The notes: a model not told the origin generated them from the sequence alone. A stretch of 64,000 nucleotides of DNA from JBNPEO01 sp050490315 (GCF_050490315.1 NZ_JBNPEO010000007.1:62001-126000); one strand, 5' to 3'. Positions 16,271-25,414 are shown, numbered from the stretch's first letter. Numbers and translations: made by a program.

Positions 16271-17179
16271 ATGAGCTTCAATGACGGGGTCCAACTGGAC
16301 CCAACCCAAGTGGAAGACCGACGCGGTGGTGGTGGCGGCATGGGCCGCGGGACAAAGATCGGCGGTGGCATTGGTGGCGGTATTCTGGTGCTTGTTTTGA
16401 GCCTGCTCGGTATTAACCCAGGGCTGCTAGACGGCCTCACTGGTTCTGGCGATTCCGGTCCGGTGGTACAAAACACCGGTGCTGGCAGTACCGCTGAGTG
16501 CAAAACCGGCGCCCAAGCCGATCAGCGCGTGGACTGCCGCATCACTGGCACGGTGAACAGCCTCAACGCCTTCTGGCCGGCCTACCTAGCGAAATACAAC
16601 GTGAAGTACACGCAACCCAAGACAGTGATTTTTGACGGCCAAACCAACACCGGTTGTGGAGCGGCTACCTCAGATGTGGGACCTTTCTACTGCCCCACAG
16701 ACGTCACTGCGTACTTTGATCCAGGCTTCTTTGACGAATTGGTCACCCGCTTTGGTTCCTCAGGTGGACCATTGGCTCAGGAGTACGTGGTGGCACATGA
16801 GTTTGGGCACCACGTTCAGGACATTCTGGGTGACTTGGGCGCGGCCCAGCAGGATCCTCAGGGCGCCCAGTCGGCTGCCGTTCGCACAGAACTCCAAGCA
16901 GATTGCTACGCGGGAATCTGGACGCGTTACGCAACCACTCAAAAAGACCCCAATACTGGCACCCCCTATTTGGAAGCGCTCACTAAGCAAGACCTCAACG
17001 ACGCGCTCTCGGCAGCACAGGCAGTTGGTGACGACCGGATTCAGAAGGCAGCCACCGGCCAAACGAACCCGGAGTCGTGGACACACGGGTCAAGTGCTCA
17101 GCGCCAGCGTTGGTATTACCAGGGTTACAGCACTGGCGATATCAACAAGTGCAACACCTTCAGCACCACAACGCTCTAG
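16271..17179 (+). CDS. ypfJ: Neutral zinc metallopeptidase, YpfJ family
   Basis: Membrane-anchored protease-like protein of 302 residues. Residues 16-37 are extremely glycine-rich and lead into one transmembrane segment (about 34-48), so the catalytic domain faces outward. The zinc motif is H176-EFG-H180 in VVAHEFGHHVQDILG, with the likely third ligand in RTELQADCYAGIW (about 205-217). Paired cysteines (C77/C89, C129/C141) are consistent with an extracytoplasmic domain. The substrate and role of this family are not established. It is monocistronic and ends before a strong bidirectional terminator. Confidence 0.88.
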   Translation: MSFNDGVQLDPTQVEDRRGGGGGMGRGTKIGGGIGGGILVLVLSLLGINPGLLDGLTGSGDSGPVVQNTGAGSTAECKTGAQADQRVDCRITGTVNSLNAFWPAYLAKYNVKYTQPKTVIFDGQTNTGCGAATSDVGPFYCPTDVTAYFDPGFFDELVTRFGSSGGPLAQEYVVAHEFGHHVQDILGDLGAAQQDPQGAQSAAVRTELQADCYAGIWTRYATTQKDPNTGTPYLEALTKQDLNDALSAAQAVGDDRIQKAATGQTNPESWTHGSSAQRQRWYYQGYSTGDINKCNTFSTTTL

Positions 17180-17190
17180 GCAGGAAACTT

Positions 17191-17254
17191 AAACAAGTAC
17201 GACGGCGGCCGGTGACCAAAGAATCTTTGGTCACAGGCCGCCGTCGTACTTTAA
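17191..17254. terminator. Bidirectional terminator between ypfJ and sufT
   Basis: Long inverted repeat (left arm 17197-17220, right arm 17226-17249, one unpaired base) with an A-run on the left and a T-run on the right. It can stop both the plus-strand peptidase transcript and the minus-strand suf transcript. Confidence 0.88.
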
Positions 17255-17266
17255 CGCTGGTGACGC

Positions 17267-17599
17267 TTAGATGTTGAAGCCGAGGGCCCGCATCTGGTCT
17301 TTGCCGTCATCAGTGATCCGCTCCGGACCCCAAGGCGGCATCCATACCCAGTTCAGGCGCCAATCATCCACGATGGATTCAAGGGCCTTACCAACCTGCT
17401 CTTCAAGCACATCGGTCAAGGGGCATGCTGCAGTGGTGAGTGTCATGTCGATCAGCAGAGCGCCGTCTTCTTCGGAGTACTTGAGGCCATAGAGTAGGCC
17501 CAAGTCCACCACGTTGACACCGAGTTCGGGGTCAATCACGTCCTTTAGCGCTTCTTCAACGTCCTCAAGGGACGTCTGCGCTGCATTGACTTCAGTCAT
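17267..17599 (-). CDS. sufT: SufT-like iron-sulfur assembly factor (DUF59/MIP18)
   Basis: Helps deliver iron-sulfur clusters to client proteins. The 110-residue protein has the DUF59 core: LKDVIDPELGVNVVDLGLLYGL, then the conserved cysteine in TTAACPLTDVLEEQV (C59), and WMPPWGPERITDDGKDQMRALGF at the C-terminus. It is the last gene of the suf operon, nine bases after sufC. In M. tuberculosis the desulfurase and SufU-like genes lie between sufC and sufT; here they are absent. Confidence 0.92.
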   Translation of the reverse strand: MTEVNAAQTSLEDVEEALKDVIDPELGVNVVDLGLLYGLKYSEEDGALLIDMTLTTAACPLTDVLEEQVGKALESIVDDWRLNWVWMPPWGPERITDDGKDQMRALGFNI

Positions 17600-17608
17600 C
17601 TCAGTTCC

Positions 17609-18403
17609 TTAGGCCTGAGCCGCAGCAGCTTCGGGAACGCTCGCAGCGCCGGCACCGGGAAGGTAGCGGTCGTAGCCTTCGTCTTCCAAGCGGTCTGCGA
17701 GCTCGGGGCCACCCTGCTCTACAACCTTGCCGTCTACGAATACGTGGACGAACTCGGGCTTGATGTAGCGCAAGATGCGGGTGTAGTGGGTGATGAGCAA
17801 GGTGCCCATCTCGCCCTTGGAGTGAGCGCGGTTCACACCCTCCGAGACGATCTTGAGTGCGTCAACGTCCAAGCCAGAGTCAGTCTCGTCCAGAATGGCG
17901 AACTTGGGGCCGAAGAGCTCAAGCTGCAAGATCTCAACGCGCTTCTTCTCACCACCGGAGAAACCCTCGTTGACGTTGCGCTGTGCAAAGTCAGCGTCGA
18001 TGCGCAACTTGTCCATGGCAGCCTTGACGTCCTTGGTCCAGGTACGAAGAGCCGGAGCCGTGCCATCGATAGCAGTCTTGGCGGTGCGCAAAAAGTTGGT
18101 CATGGAAACGCCAGGGACCTCAACCGGGTACTGCATGGCGAGGAACAGGCCAGCCCGGGCACGCTCGTCAACGCTCATTGCCAGAACGTCTTCGCCATCC
18201 AAAGTGATGGAACCGGAAGTGACGTTATAGCGCGGGTGTCCGGCGATGGTGGATGCCAAGGTGGACTTGCCCGAGCCGTTGGGGCCCATAATTGCGTGGG
18301 TTTCGCCCGTGTTGATGACGAGGCTAACGCCCTTGAGGATTTCTTTGGTGCCCTGCTCGACGTCAATGCTGACGTGCAGGTCCTTGATTTCAAGAGTAGA
18401 CAT
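17609..18403 (-). CDS. sufC: Fe-S assembly ATPase SufC
   Basis: ATPase of the SufBCD scaffold complex. The 264-residue protein has Walker A GPNGSGKSTLASTIAG, the SufC segment LAMQYPVEVPGVSMTNFLR, signature FSGGEKKRVEILQLEL, Walker B FAILDETDSGLD and H-loop ITHYTRILRYI. The C-terminal extension (LPGAGAASVPEAAAAQA) is Ala-rich and probably disordered. It lies 66 bases after the Rieske gene. Confidence 0.96.
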   Translation of the reverse strand: MSTLEIKDLHVSIDVEQGTKEILKGVSLVINTGETHAIMGPNGSGKSTLASTIAGHPRYNVTSGSITLDGEDVLAMSVDERARAGLFLAMQYPVEVPGVSMTNFLRTAKTAIDGTAPALRTWTKDVKAAMDKLRIDADFAQRNVNEGFSGGEKKRVEILQLELFGPKFAILDETDSGLDVDALKIVSEGVNRAHSKGEMGTLLITHYTRILRYIKPEFVHVFVDGKVVEQGGPELADRLEDEGYDRYLPGAGAASVPEAAAAQA

Positions 18404-18469
18404 GCTGTTCTTTCTTCTGGGTCAGTCGAAAAATATTGAAAACTTGGTGATCGCCTCTTCGGCGGTCAC

Positions 18470-18826
18470 CTAGAAGTTCGTGAGCGGTGCGCCGTTGAGG
18501 ACACTTGTAACGTCCACGTACACCTCGTCGTCGAGAATTTCGACGGCGAAAACAGGAACCGGATCATAGGCAGGAAGTTGCAGCGGAGCACCGCTTCGCA
18601 GATCGAACTGTGAACCGTGGCCCCAGCATTCAATCGTGCAACCTTCAACTTCACCCTCGGAGAGCGAAACATCTGCGTGCGAGCAAGTGTCGCCGATGGC
18701 ATGGATCTGGCCCATGGAATCTTTGACGATTGCTACCGGGAAGTCATTGATCAGGATGCGCAACGCTTGCTTTACCTGAATCTCGCTTGCCTTGCAGACC
18801 AACTCACCGCTTGGCTTTTCGCCCAT
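18470..18826 (-). CDS. Rieske-type ferredoxin of the suf operon
   Basis: Small electron-transfer protein (118 residues) with a Rieske [2Fe-2S] site: C48-S-H50 and C67-WG-H70, the standard two Cys and two His ligands. It resembles the ferredoxin subunit of non-heme iron oxygenases, but no oxygenase gene is nearby. Its constant place between sufD and sufC in many Actinobacteria suggests that it supplies electrons or a cluster to the SUF machinery; this is inference. It begins 20 bases after sufD ends. Confidence 0.92.
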   Translation of the reverse strand: MGEKPSGELVCKASEIQVKQALRILINDFPVAIVKDSMGQIHAIGDTCSHADVSLSEGEVEGCTIECWGHGSQFDLRSGAPLQLPAYDPVPVFAVEILDDEVYVDVTSVLNGAPLTNF

Positions 18827-18846
18827 AATCGCAGTCCTTGCCTGTT

Positions 18847-20169
18847 CTAGTTTTCGCTTGCGGCGAGTTCGCGCTCTACGGCTTCGGTGAGTCGTTCTTC
18901 AAGCGCCGGGACGTGGATCTGCTGAATGATCTCGTTCAAGAAGCCGCGTACCACCAAGCGGCGTGCAACTTCCTCAGAGATACCGCGAGCCATGAGGTAG
19001 AACAAGTGCTCGTCGTCGAACCGACCGGTTGCACTTGCGTGTCCGGCACCTTCAATGAGACCCGTCTCAATTTCAAGGTTAGGTACCGAATCGGCGCGCG
19101 CCCCATCCGTCAGGACCAGGTTACGGTTTGCCTCGTAAGTATCAGTGCCTTCAGCTTCCTTACGGATGAGCACGTCGCCAACCCATACGGTGTGGGCGTT
19201 ACGGCCCTGAAGAGCACCCTTGTACAAAACGTTGGACTTGCAGTTAGCCACTGCGTGATCAACGAACAAACGCTGTTCCAAGTGCTGGCCAGCATCAGCA
19301 AAGTACAGTCCGAAGAGCTGTGCCTCTGCGCCAGTACCAGTGAAACGAGCTGAAGGAGTCAGGCGAACCAGATCGCCGCCCAAGCTCACCACAATGTGCT
19401 TGAACTTGGCATCACGGCCTAGCTTGGCCTGCTGCGAAGACGCGTGAACAGCATCGTCTTCCCATTCCTGCAAGGAAATGACGGTCAGATCTGCACCGTC
19501 CTTAACCAGAATTTCCACGTTCTCGGACAAAACTGCCGAGCCATGGTGTTCAAGAACGATGGTGGCCTTGGAGAACTGCTCAGCAACAATCAGCAGGTGC
19601 GAAGCCGCGGGGTCAGTGCCGGCACCGGTAACCACCACGGAGACCTCGCCGCTGGCGACGTGCTCTTTAGGGATGGTGATGACGGTTGCCTGAGCGAAGT
19701 TTTCCCACGCATTGGCTGAGACACGGTCCTCCGGGATTGCCGCTGATCCAATGCGAGCGTCCGTGCGGTCAACCGTTTCCACGATGACACCCTCGGGTGC
19801 TGTTACCTCAACAACAGGTGCAGCACCTGTCAAAGCATCAGTGTGCAAACCACGCAGACGCTTCAACGGTGTAAAGCGCCAGTCTTCTTCCATACCAGTC
19901 AACGCCTTGAAGTCGTTGAGCTTGTAGGACGTCAGGCGGCCAGCGCGTGAGCTGTCCGGGATTCCAACGCCGCCACCGTGGGAGTGGCTCTTAGACGATG
20001 CGCCACCTAGAGGGCCTGCCACGGGGGCATTAGCCGCCGGTGCCGAAGCGTCCGCAGATTTGTCCACGTTGATCGGAGAAAGGCTCTCGCCTTCTTCGGT
20101 AAAACCGTCAATAAACGGCTGTGCTGAGGGGGCGCCGATGCGCGCCTTTTCTGTAGTGATTTCAGTCAT
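18847..20169 (-). CDS. sufD: Fe-S assembly scaffold protein SufD
   Basis: Partner of SufB and SufC in cluster assembly. The 440-residue protein has a long polar N-terminus (1-85, including an Asn-Ala-Pro and a Ser-His-Gly-rich segment) before the SufBD beta-helix core. The C-terminal family signature is visible as EIETGLIEGAGHASATGRFDDEHLFYLMARGI followed by EEVARRLVVRGFLNEII. An upstream DVLIRKEAEGTDTYEANRNLVLTDGARADSVPNLE segment is also typical. It starts two bases after the sufB stop. Confidence 0.95.
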   Translation of the reverse strand: MTEITTEKARIGAPSAQPFIDGFTEEGESLSPINVDKSADASAPAANAPVAGPLGGASSKSHSHGGGVGIPDSSRAGRLTSYKLNDFKALTGMEEDWRFTPLKRLRGLHTDALTGAAPVVEVTAPEGVIVETVDRTDARIGSAAIPEDRVSANAWENFAQATVITIPKEHVASGEVSVVVTGAGTDPAASHLLIVAEQFSKATIVLEHHGSAVLSENVEILVKDGADLTVISLQEWEDDAVHASSQQAKLGRDAKFKHIVVSLGGDLVRLTPSARFTGTGAEAQLFGLYFADAGQHLEQRLFVDHAVANCKSNVLYKGALQGRNAHTVWVGDVLIRKEAEGTDTYEANRNLVLTDGARADSVPNLEIETGLIEGAGHASATGRFDDEHLFYLMARGISEEVARRLVVRGFLNEIIQQIHVPALEERLTEAVERELAASEN

Positions 20170-20171
20170 CG

Positions 20172-21635
20172 CTAACCGACGGATCCTTCCATCTGAAGTT
20201 CAATGAGGCGGTTGAGCTCAAGGGCATACTCCATAGGCAGCTCACGAGCGATTGGCTCAATGAATCCACGTACGATCATGGCCATGGCCTCGTCCTCGGG
20301 CATACCGCGGGACATCAGGTAGAACAACTGCTCTTCACTGACGCGAGAAACTGTCGCCTCGTGGCCCATAACTACATCGTCTTCGCGAATGTCGATGTAG
20401 GGGTAGGTGTCAGAGCGAGAGATGGTGTCCACCAAGAGTGCGTCACAGCGGACGGTGTTTGCTGAGTGCTTGGCACCTTCGCGAACCTGAACCAAACCGC
20501 GGTAAGCAGCTCGGCCGCCACCGCGGGCTACCGACTTGGAAACGATCGAGCTCTTGGTATTCGGTGCAATGTGGACCATCTTGGAGCCCGTGTCCTGGTG
20601 TTGGCCTTCACCGGCGAATGCGATGGACAGGGTTTCACCCTTGGCGTGCTCGCCTACCAAGTAAACAGCCGGGTACTTCATGGTGACCTTGGAACCGATG
20701 TTTCCATCGATCCATTCCATGGTGGCGCCTTCTTCACAGATAGCACGCTTGGTTACCAGGTTGTACACGTTGTTAGACCAGTTCTGGATGGTTGTGTAGC
20801 GGACGCGTGCGCCCTTCTTCACAATGATTTCCACCACTGCAGAGTGCAACGAGTCCGAGGTGTAAATCGGAGCCGTGCAACCTTCAATGTAGTGAACGTA
20901 AGAGTCCTCATCAGCAATGATGAGCGTGCGTTCGAACTGTCCCATGTTTTCCGTGTTGATACGGAAGTACGCCTGCAGAGGGATGTCTACGTGTACGCCC
21001 TTAGGTACGTAGACAAAGGATCCGCCGGACCACACCGCGGTGTTGAGCGAAGCAAACTTGTTATCGCCTACCGGAATGACAGTGCCGAAGTACTCCTGGA
21101 AGATCTCCGGGTGTTCCTTCAACGCGGTATCGGTGTCCAAGAAGATAACACCCTGCTGTTCCAGATCTTCGCGAATCTGGTGGTAAACCACTTCAGACTC
21201 GTACTGTGCTGCAACACCAGAAACCAAACGGCTACGCTCAGCTTCCGGGATACCCAGCTTCTCGTAGGTGTTCCGGATGTCCTCAGGCAAGTCTTCCCAT
21301 GTGGCTGCCTGCTTCTCGGTGGAGCGCACAAAGTACTTGATGTTGTCGAAGTCGATGCCGGAAAGGTCCGCACCCCAAGTGGGCATGGGCTTACGGTCGA
21401 AGTACTTCAAACCCTTGAGCCGCAGATCGAGCATCCACTGAGGCTCGCTCTTTTTGGACGAGATGTCCTTGACGACTTCGTCGCTAAGTCCACGCCGCGC
21501 GTTAGCACCGGCGTCGTTCTTATCGGCCCAGCCGTACTCGTAGGTTCCAATACCGTTTAGTTCGGGATTCTTCTCGAGAATCTCCGAAATCACCGTACCT
21601 TCCGCCACTGCTTTCTCTGCTAGTTGGTCCGTCAT
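20172..21635 (-). CDS. sufB: Fe-S assembly scaffold protein SufB
   Basis: Central scaffold on which SUF clusters form. The 487-residue protein shows the SufB N-terminal segment (RGLSDEVVKDISSKKSEPQWM), FVYVPKGVHVDIPLQAYFRIN, EGCTAPIYTSDSLHSAVVEI, a conserved cysteine in TKRAICEEGATMEW, NTVRCDALLVDTISRSDTYPYIDIREDD, and EATVSRVSEEQLFYLMSRGM. The ATG at 21635 overlaps the sufR stop by one base (TGATG), so translation is coupled; a GTG one codon earlier is also in frame but unlikely. Confidence 0.96.
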   Translation of the reverse strand: MTDQLAEKAVAEGTVISEILEKNPELNGIGTYEYGWADKNDAGANARRGLSDEVVKDISSKKSEPQWMLDLRLKGLKYFDRKPMPTWGADLSGIDFDNIKYFVRSTEKQAATWEDLPEDIRNTYEKLGIPEAERSRLVSGVAAQYESEVVYHQIREDLEQQGVIFLDTDTALKEHPEIFQEYFGTVIPVGDNKFASLNTAVWSGGSFVYVPKGVHVDIPLQAYFRINTENMGQFERTLIIADEDSYVHYIEGCTAPIYTSDSLHSAVVEIIVKKGARVRYTTIQNWSNNVYNLVTKRAICEEGATMEWIDGNIGSKVTMKYPAVYLVGEHAKGETLSIAFAGEGQHQDTGSKMVHIAPNTKSSIVSKSVARGGGRAAYRGLVQVREGAKHSANTVRCDALLVDTISRSDTYPYIDIREDDVVMGHEATVSRVSEEQLFYLMSRGMPEDEAMAMIVRGFIEPIARELPMEYALELNRLIELQMEGSVG

Positions 21636-22507
21636 CACGGCCTTTCTTGCTGATGATTATTTACCTGATTAATCGCCGGAGACTGAAGCAGCACAGCTTG
21701 TTGCGCTCCTACGGGCCTTCCGGTGGGTATGTGGGTGGTGCAGACGTGTCCACCACCGGCCAATGTTGAAAGCCGACGAACATCTACACCCACGAGTCTT
21801 GCGAACACTTCAGTTTCTTTGTCGCAAAAAATGGGGAACTCAGCGGCCAGTTGCTGCACTGGGCAGTGTCCCTGGCATAGTTGCTCCGCCGCCAAACCGG
21901 CCGGCAATGAACCGTTAGCACCGATGCTGGTGGTGGAGGCTACAAAACCGTCGCCGTTAAGTGCTACAGCGAGTGCCTTGGCGCGGTCTCCGACTTCGCT
22001 TCCAGCAGCCTCCACGATGGGACGGTACCGCTCTTCCATTGCGGCGAAGCGCTCTTCTGCGAAGGCTTCAACAGCAGCTGGACCAGAGAGCTCGGCAAGG
22101 CGCTTGAGCGCAGTGCGGGCAATGTCCAAGTAGTCATCACCCAGGCCTGACTGGCCTTGCTGGCTCAAAACATAGTGGCGTGCGGGGCGCCCGGCTCGTG
22201 TGCCAACGCGGGAACGGGCGGAAGTCTTCACTTCAATAACGCCAGCCCTAGACAAGTGGTCTAAGTGGCGGCGAACAGCTGCGGGTGTGAAACCCAAGCG
22301 ACGGCCAAGTTCGGCCGCGGTCACTGGACCATGTTCAAGAACAGCGATTCTGACCCGGTCTCTGGTCCGCTCCTCGGAGCTGGTGCGGTCCTCAGAGTCA
22401 GCTGACTCGGCGCCATATGGAGCGCTGGCTGCTACGCCGGCGCCCGCAGGGGCACTTAATTCAGGATCTACGGCAAGCGCAGATGCGGACTTCTTCACAG
22501 AATACAC
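21635..22507 (-). CDS. sufR: SufR-type iron-sulfur transcriptional regulator
   Basis: Repressor of the suf operon that senses cluster status. The 290-residue protein has an N-terminal winged helix (GPVTAAELGRRLGFTPAAVRRHLDHLSRAGVIEVK, about 60-94, then GRPARHYVLS) and a C-terminal cysteine cluster C211, C215, C228 and C256 suited to bind an Fe-S cluster. The first 45 residues are a low-complexity Ala/Ser/Glu extension. It begins with GTG at 22507; AGGA lies about twelve bases upstream. It is the first gene of the operon, which predicts autoregulation. It is divergent from the ABC exporter genes, so its operator could affect both; I could not identify a convincing inverted repeat in the 95-base gap. 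Confidence 0.92.
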   Translation of the reverse strand: MYSVKKSASALAVDPELSAPAGAGVAASAPYGAESADSEDRTSSEERTRDRVRIAVLEHGPVTAAELGRRLGFTPAAVRRHLDHLSRAGVIEVKTSARSRVGTRAGRPARHYVLSQQGQSGLGDDYLDIARTALKRLAELSGPAAVEAFAEERFAAMEERYRPIVEAAGSEVGDRAKALAVALNGDGFVASTTSIGANGSLPAGLAAEQLCQGHCPVQQLAAEFPIFCDKETEVFARLVGVDVRRLSTLAGGGHVCTTHIPTGRPVGAQQAVLLQSPAINQVNNHQQERP

Positions 22508-22590
22508 AACACAAGCATGTCCTAATTTAGTCCCGAACTCCAGTAAGGCTTGGCTGTGTAAGCGGTAAGGGGCACCACTACTACATCGCG

Positions 22591-22605
22591 TAGAATGTTT
22601 CTGTG
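22591..22605 (+). promoter_or_regulatory. -10 element and leaderless GTG start of ABC exporter
   Basis: TAGAAT (22591-22596), a near-consensus -10, followed by six bases and GTG at 22603. No ribosome-binding site is present. This is the clearest of the leaderless arrangements in the window. Confidence 0.6.
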
Positions 22606-23568
22606 GATTCTGAGGCCCCTCCCGTGCTTATTATCGACTCGCTCATTAAGGACGTTGGCCCGGTTCCCGCCCTCGATTCCAAAATGATGCGCGTGGTCGC
22701 TGGCTTGTCTATGCAAGCTCGCGCAGGTGAAGTAACGGCTCTACTTGGCGCCAATGGCGCGGGCAAAACAACCACCCTTGAATGCGCGCAAGGCCTGCAA
22801 AAACGTACCGGTGGCAGCATCACTGTTTTGGGACAAGACCCGGACACCGCCGGTGCCGAGCTGCGCGCCCGGATTGGTGTGATGCTCCAGGATGGTGGTC
22901 TCCCGCCAGCCGCGCACCCCATTCCACTCTTGCGTCACATCGCCTCGATGTACACCAACCCATGGCCGGTTGAAGATCTTGTAGAACGCCTTGGTATCAA
23001 CGACTTCGCCCGAAGCAGCGTTCGCAGGCTTTCTGGCGGGCAGAAACAGCGCTTGGCCCTAGCAGCTGCGCTTGTTGGCCGTCCTGAACTGCTGTTCCTT
23101 GATGAGCCGAGCGCAGGGCTAGACCCACAATCACGCCAACTAGTTTTTGAACTGATCCGCGAGCTGCGGGATTCCGGCATGGGCATTGTCCTGACCACCC
23201 ACTTAATGGATGACGCACAACGTCTGGCTGACTACGTGTACATTGTGGATGCTGGCCGGATCGTTGCCGAAGGCACTGTTTCCGAACTGCTCGCTCGTCA
23301 AGAAACAGGCCCAGGCTCCAGCACATCCCACCGGAGCTTGGAGTTTGCAGCGCCGCCGGCCATGGACTTCAGCACAGTTACGCGCTCAGACATTGGGCTG
23401 CAAGAAACCCGCCCAGGACACTACCTAGTTCGAGGCGAATTAACTCCCGCGGATTTGCTGCGCCTTGCAGAAGCGTGGGCCGCAGCAGGGGTTATGCCTA
23501 CTTCCATTCGCTTAGACGCACGTGATCTTGAAGACGTGTTCCTCGATATTTCCGGGAAGAAATCATGA
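22603..23568 (+). CDS. ABC transporter ATP-binding protein (DrrA-like)
   Basis: 321-residue ATPase of an ABC-2 type exporter. Walker A GANGAGKTTTLECAQG, signature LSGGQKQRLALAAALVG, Walker B LLFLDEPSAGLD and H-loop LTTHLMDDAQRL are intact. A C-terminal accessory domain of about 80 residues follows (ETRPGHYLVRGELTPADLLRLAEAW...LEDVFLDISGK), as in DrrA-type transporters. It overlaps the permease gene (ATGA). In M. tuberculosis an ABC exporter occupies the same place between sufR and ctaA; the substrate is unknown and the position suggests a link to heme or oxidase assembly only by association. Confidence 0.9.
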   Translation: MDSEAPPVLIIDSLIKDVGPVPALDSKMMRVVAGLSMQARAGEVTALLGANGAGKTTTLECAQGLQKRTGGSITVLGQDPDTAGAELRARIGVMLQDGGLPPAAHPIPLLRHIASMYTNPWPVEDLVERLGINDFARSSVRRLSGGQKQRLALAAALVGRPELLFLDEPSAGLDPQSRQLVFELIRELRDSGMGIVLTTHLMDDAQRLADYVYIVDAGRIVAEGTVSELLARQETGPGSSTSHRSLEFAAPPAMDFSTVTRSDIGLQETRPGHYLVRGELTPADLLRLAEAWAAAGVMPTSIRLDARDLEDVFLDISGKKS

Positions 23569-24341
23569 GCCTTACTTCGGCACCTCTAGGCACTAGTATC
23601 CAGACTCCGGCACCTCTGCCCGTCAGGATTTTGCGCCAAGGACTGTACGAAACCTCAACCATGCTCCGCAATGGTGAGCAATTGGTGCTTGCCGTTGTGA
23701 TGCCGCTCTTGGCACTCTTCGCCTTGGTATTTACCCCCCTTCTGGACAACGTGGGTGTAGCTCGTGTGGACGTTGCCGTTCCTGGCATCTTGGCTCTGTG
23801 TGCGCTATCCACGGCCTTCACCGGGCAAGGAATCGCCACCGGTTTTGACCGGCGTTACGGCGTATTGCGGTTTCTCTCCACCACACCATTAGGCCGCCTT
23901 GGCTTAATGTGCGGAAAGATCCTTGCAGTCCTCGCGGTGCTTGCCCTGCAAGTCATCATCATTGGCCTTTGTGGTGCACTGATGGGCTGGCACCCCAACG
24001 GTTGGGGCTTGCTGATCGGCATCCCCGTTCTAGTGCTCGGCGCTGCTGCATTCACAGCCCTAGGGCTCTTGGTCGCCGGTACAGTGCGGCCCGAAGCAAC
24101 ACTGGCCATCACCAACCTCCTCTGGATCCTGCTGGGAGCAATGGGCGGAATGATTGTTCCCGGCAGCCATCTGCCTGGCCTACTCGGCGCAATGGTGCCA
24201 TTTTTACCCTCCGGCGCTTTGGGCGACGCCTTGCGTGACGCACTTTTGCACGGTTCCCTCAACGCCGGCGCCGTCGTCGTACTGCTCCTCTGGACAGTCG
24301 GCGCTGGAATCGCGGCAGCCAAATGGTTCAAATGGAACTAG
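23565..24341 (+). CDS. ABC-2 type transporter permease
   Basis: 258-residue membrane protein with six hydrophobic segments, forming the channel for the preceding ATPase. Typical ABC-2 features are an N-terminal cytoplasmic start (RILRQGLYETSTMLRNGEQLVLAVVMPLLALFALVF), the FDRRYGVLRFLSTTPLGR loop and glycine-rich segments such as WILLGAMGGMIVPGS. The substrate cannot be inferred. The start overlaps the ATPase stop by four bases. Confidence 0.88.
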   Translation: MSLTSAPLGTSIQTPAPLPVRILRQGLYETSTMLRNGEQLVLAVVMPLLALFALVFTPLLDNVGVARVDVAVPGILALCALSTAFTGQGIATGFDRRYGVLRFLSTTPLGRLGLMCGKILAVLAVLALQVIIIGLCGALMGWHPNGWGLLIGIPVLVLGAAAFTALGLLVAGTVRPEATLAITNLLWILLGAMGGMIVPGSHLPGLLGAMVPFLPSGALGDALRDALLHGSLNAGAVVVLLLWTVGAGIAAAKWFKWN

Positions 24342-24406
24342 ACATTATGTGACCTTCGGAATTTCCCAGCTCAGTTCATCAGCGGTACGAAAAACTAGAA
24401 GTACAG

Positions 24407-25351
24407 GTGACCATCATTTCTCCCCAGCCCACCCTCGGTCAGAAGATTTCCTCAAGACTGCCTCGTGAAGTGAACACCACGGTGCGCCGGCTTTCGGTGT
24501 TGTCCTTGATTGGGCAAACCGTACTCATTGGCACTGGTGGTGCTGTGCGTCTGACGTCATCCGGTCTTGGTTGCCCCACCTGGCCACGATGCACCGACGG
24601 TTCGCTTGTAAACACCCCAGAAATGGGTATTCACGGTGTTATCGAATTCGGCAACCGGACACTCACCTTTGTGTTGGCACTCATTGCCGGGCTCATGCTT
24701 GTTTATTTATGGAATCTCCGCAAAGAACGCAAAGACCTGTTTTTGCTGGCCGTTGGACTGCTGGCCAGCATCCCTGCCCAAGCGATCATTGGCGGTATCA
24801 CTGTCCTCACTGGTTTAAACCCGTGGATCGTCGGGCTGCACTTTTTGGTCTCCATGGCCTTAGTAGTATTCGCAACGCTGCTGGTCAACCGCACTTACGG
24901 TAGAACCGGACAGGCAATGAATCGCAGACTCACGGCTGTCCCAGCAGTCATGGCACCGTTGATGCGAGTAGTGGCGGGATTCTCGGCGCTTGCGGTGATC
25001 CTCGGTGTTGTTGTTACGGGTGCCGGCCCGCACGCTGGTGACGCGAATGCGCCACGCAACGGCCTGGACTGGGACCTGGTGAGCCACTTCCACGCAGTTC
25101 CTGCATATGTGATCACCGCTGGAACACTTTTTGCCTTGTATGTGGTGCTCCGCCGTGGGATTCGCGGAGAGTTCCGCACCTCGGTGTTGATGCTTCTTGT
25201 GGTCACCGTTCTTCAGGCTGTTATCGGATTCACGCAGTACTTCAATGGGATTCCGGCGTTATTGGTGGGTATACACATGGTGTGCGCAGCGCTGCTGATG
25301 GCTGCAGCGACCAATGCCGCCGACTTAGCCCGCCATAGCCCGAAGAGCTAA
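24407..25351 (+). CDS. ctaA: Heme A synthase CtaA (COX15)
   Basis: Oxidises the C8 methyl group of heme O to give heme A for cytochrome aa3 oxidase. The 314-residue membrane protein has about eight transmembrane segments in two homologous halves. Heme-ligand histidines are visible in HGVIEFGNRTLTF (helix 2), LHFLVSMALVVF, SHFHAVPAYVITAG and GIHMVCAALLMA. The cysteine-containing loop GLGCPTWPRCTDGS after the first helix is typical of the Gram-positive type. GTG start at 24407. Convergent with ctaB across a strong terminator. Confidence 0.94.
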   Translation: MTIISPQPTLGQKISSRLPREVNTTVRRLSVLSLIGQTVLIGTGGAVRLTSSGLGCPTWPRCTDGSLVNTPEMGIHGVIEFGNRTLTFVLALIAGLMLVYLWNLRKERKDLFLLAVGLLASIPAQAIIGGITVLTGLNPWIVGLHFLVSMALVVFATLLVNRTYGRTGQAMNRRLTAVPAVMAPLMRVVAGFSALAVILGVVVTGAGPHAGDANAPRNGLDWDLVSHFHAVPAYVITAGTLFALYVVLRRGIRGEFRTSVLMLLVVTVLQAVIGFTQYFNGIPALLVGIHMVCAALLMAAATNAADLARHSPKS

Positions 25352-25365
25352 AGTCTCCCGATGCG

Positions 25366-25414
25366 AAAAAGACTTTGGGTCCCCAGCCAGTGGCTGGGGA
25401 CCCAAAGTCTTTTT
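25366..25414. terminator. Bidirectional terminator between ctaA and ctaB
   Basis: Perfect 24-bp inverted repeat with a one-base centre, A-rich on the left and T-rich on the right (five or more each). One of the strongest terminators in the window and able to work in both directions. Confidence 0.93.

Noticed and set aside
20466..21560. 364-codon open frame on the plus strand
   Set aside because: Exactly antisense to sufB, with no known domain; a codon-bias shadow.
22508..22602. Possible SufR operator between sufR and the ABC exporter
   Set aside because: I looked for an inverted repeat and found no convincing one; an operator probably exists but cannot be placed by eye.
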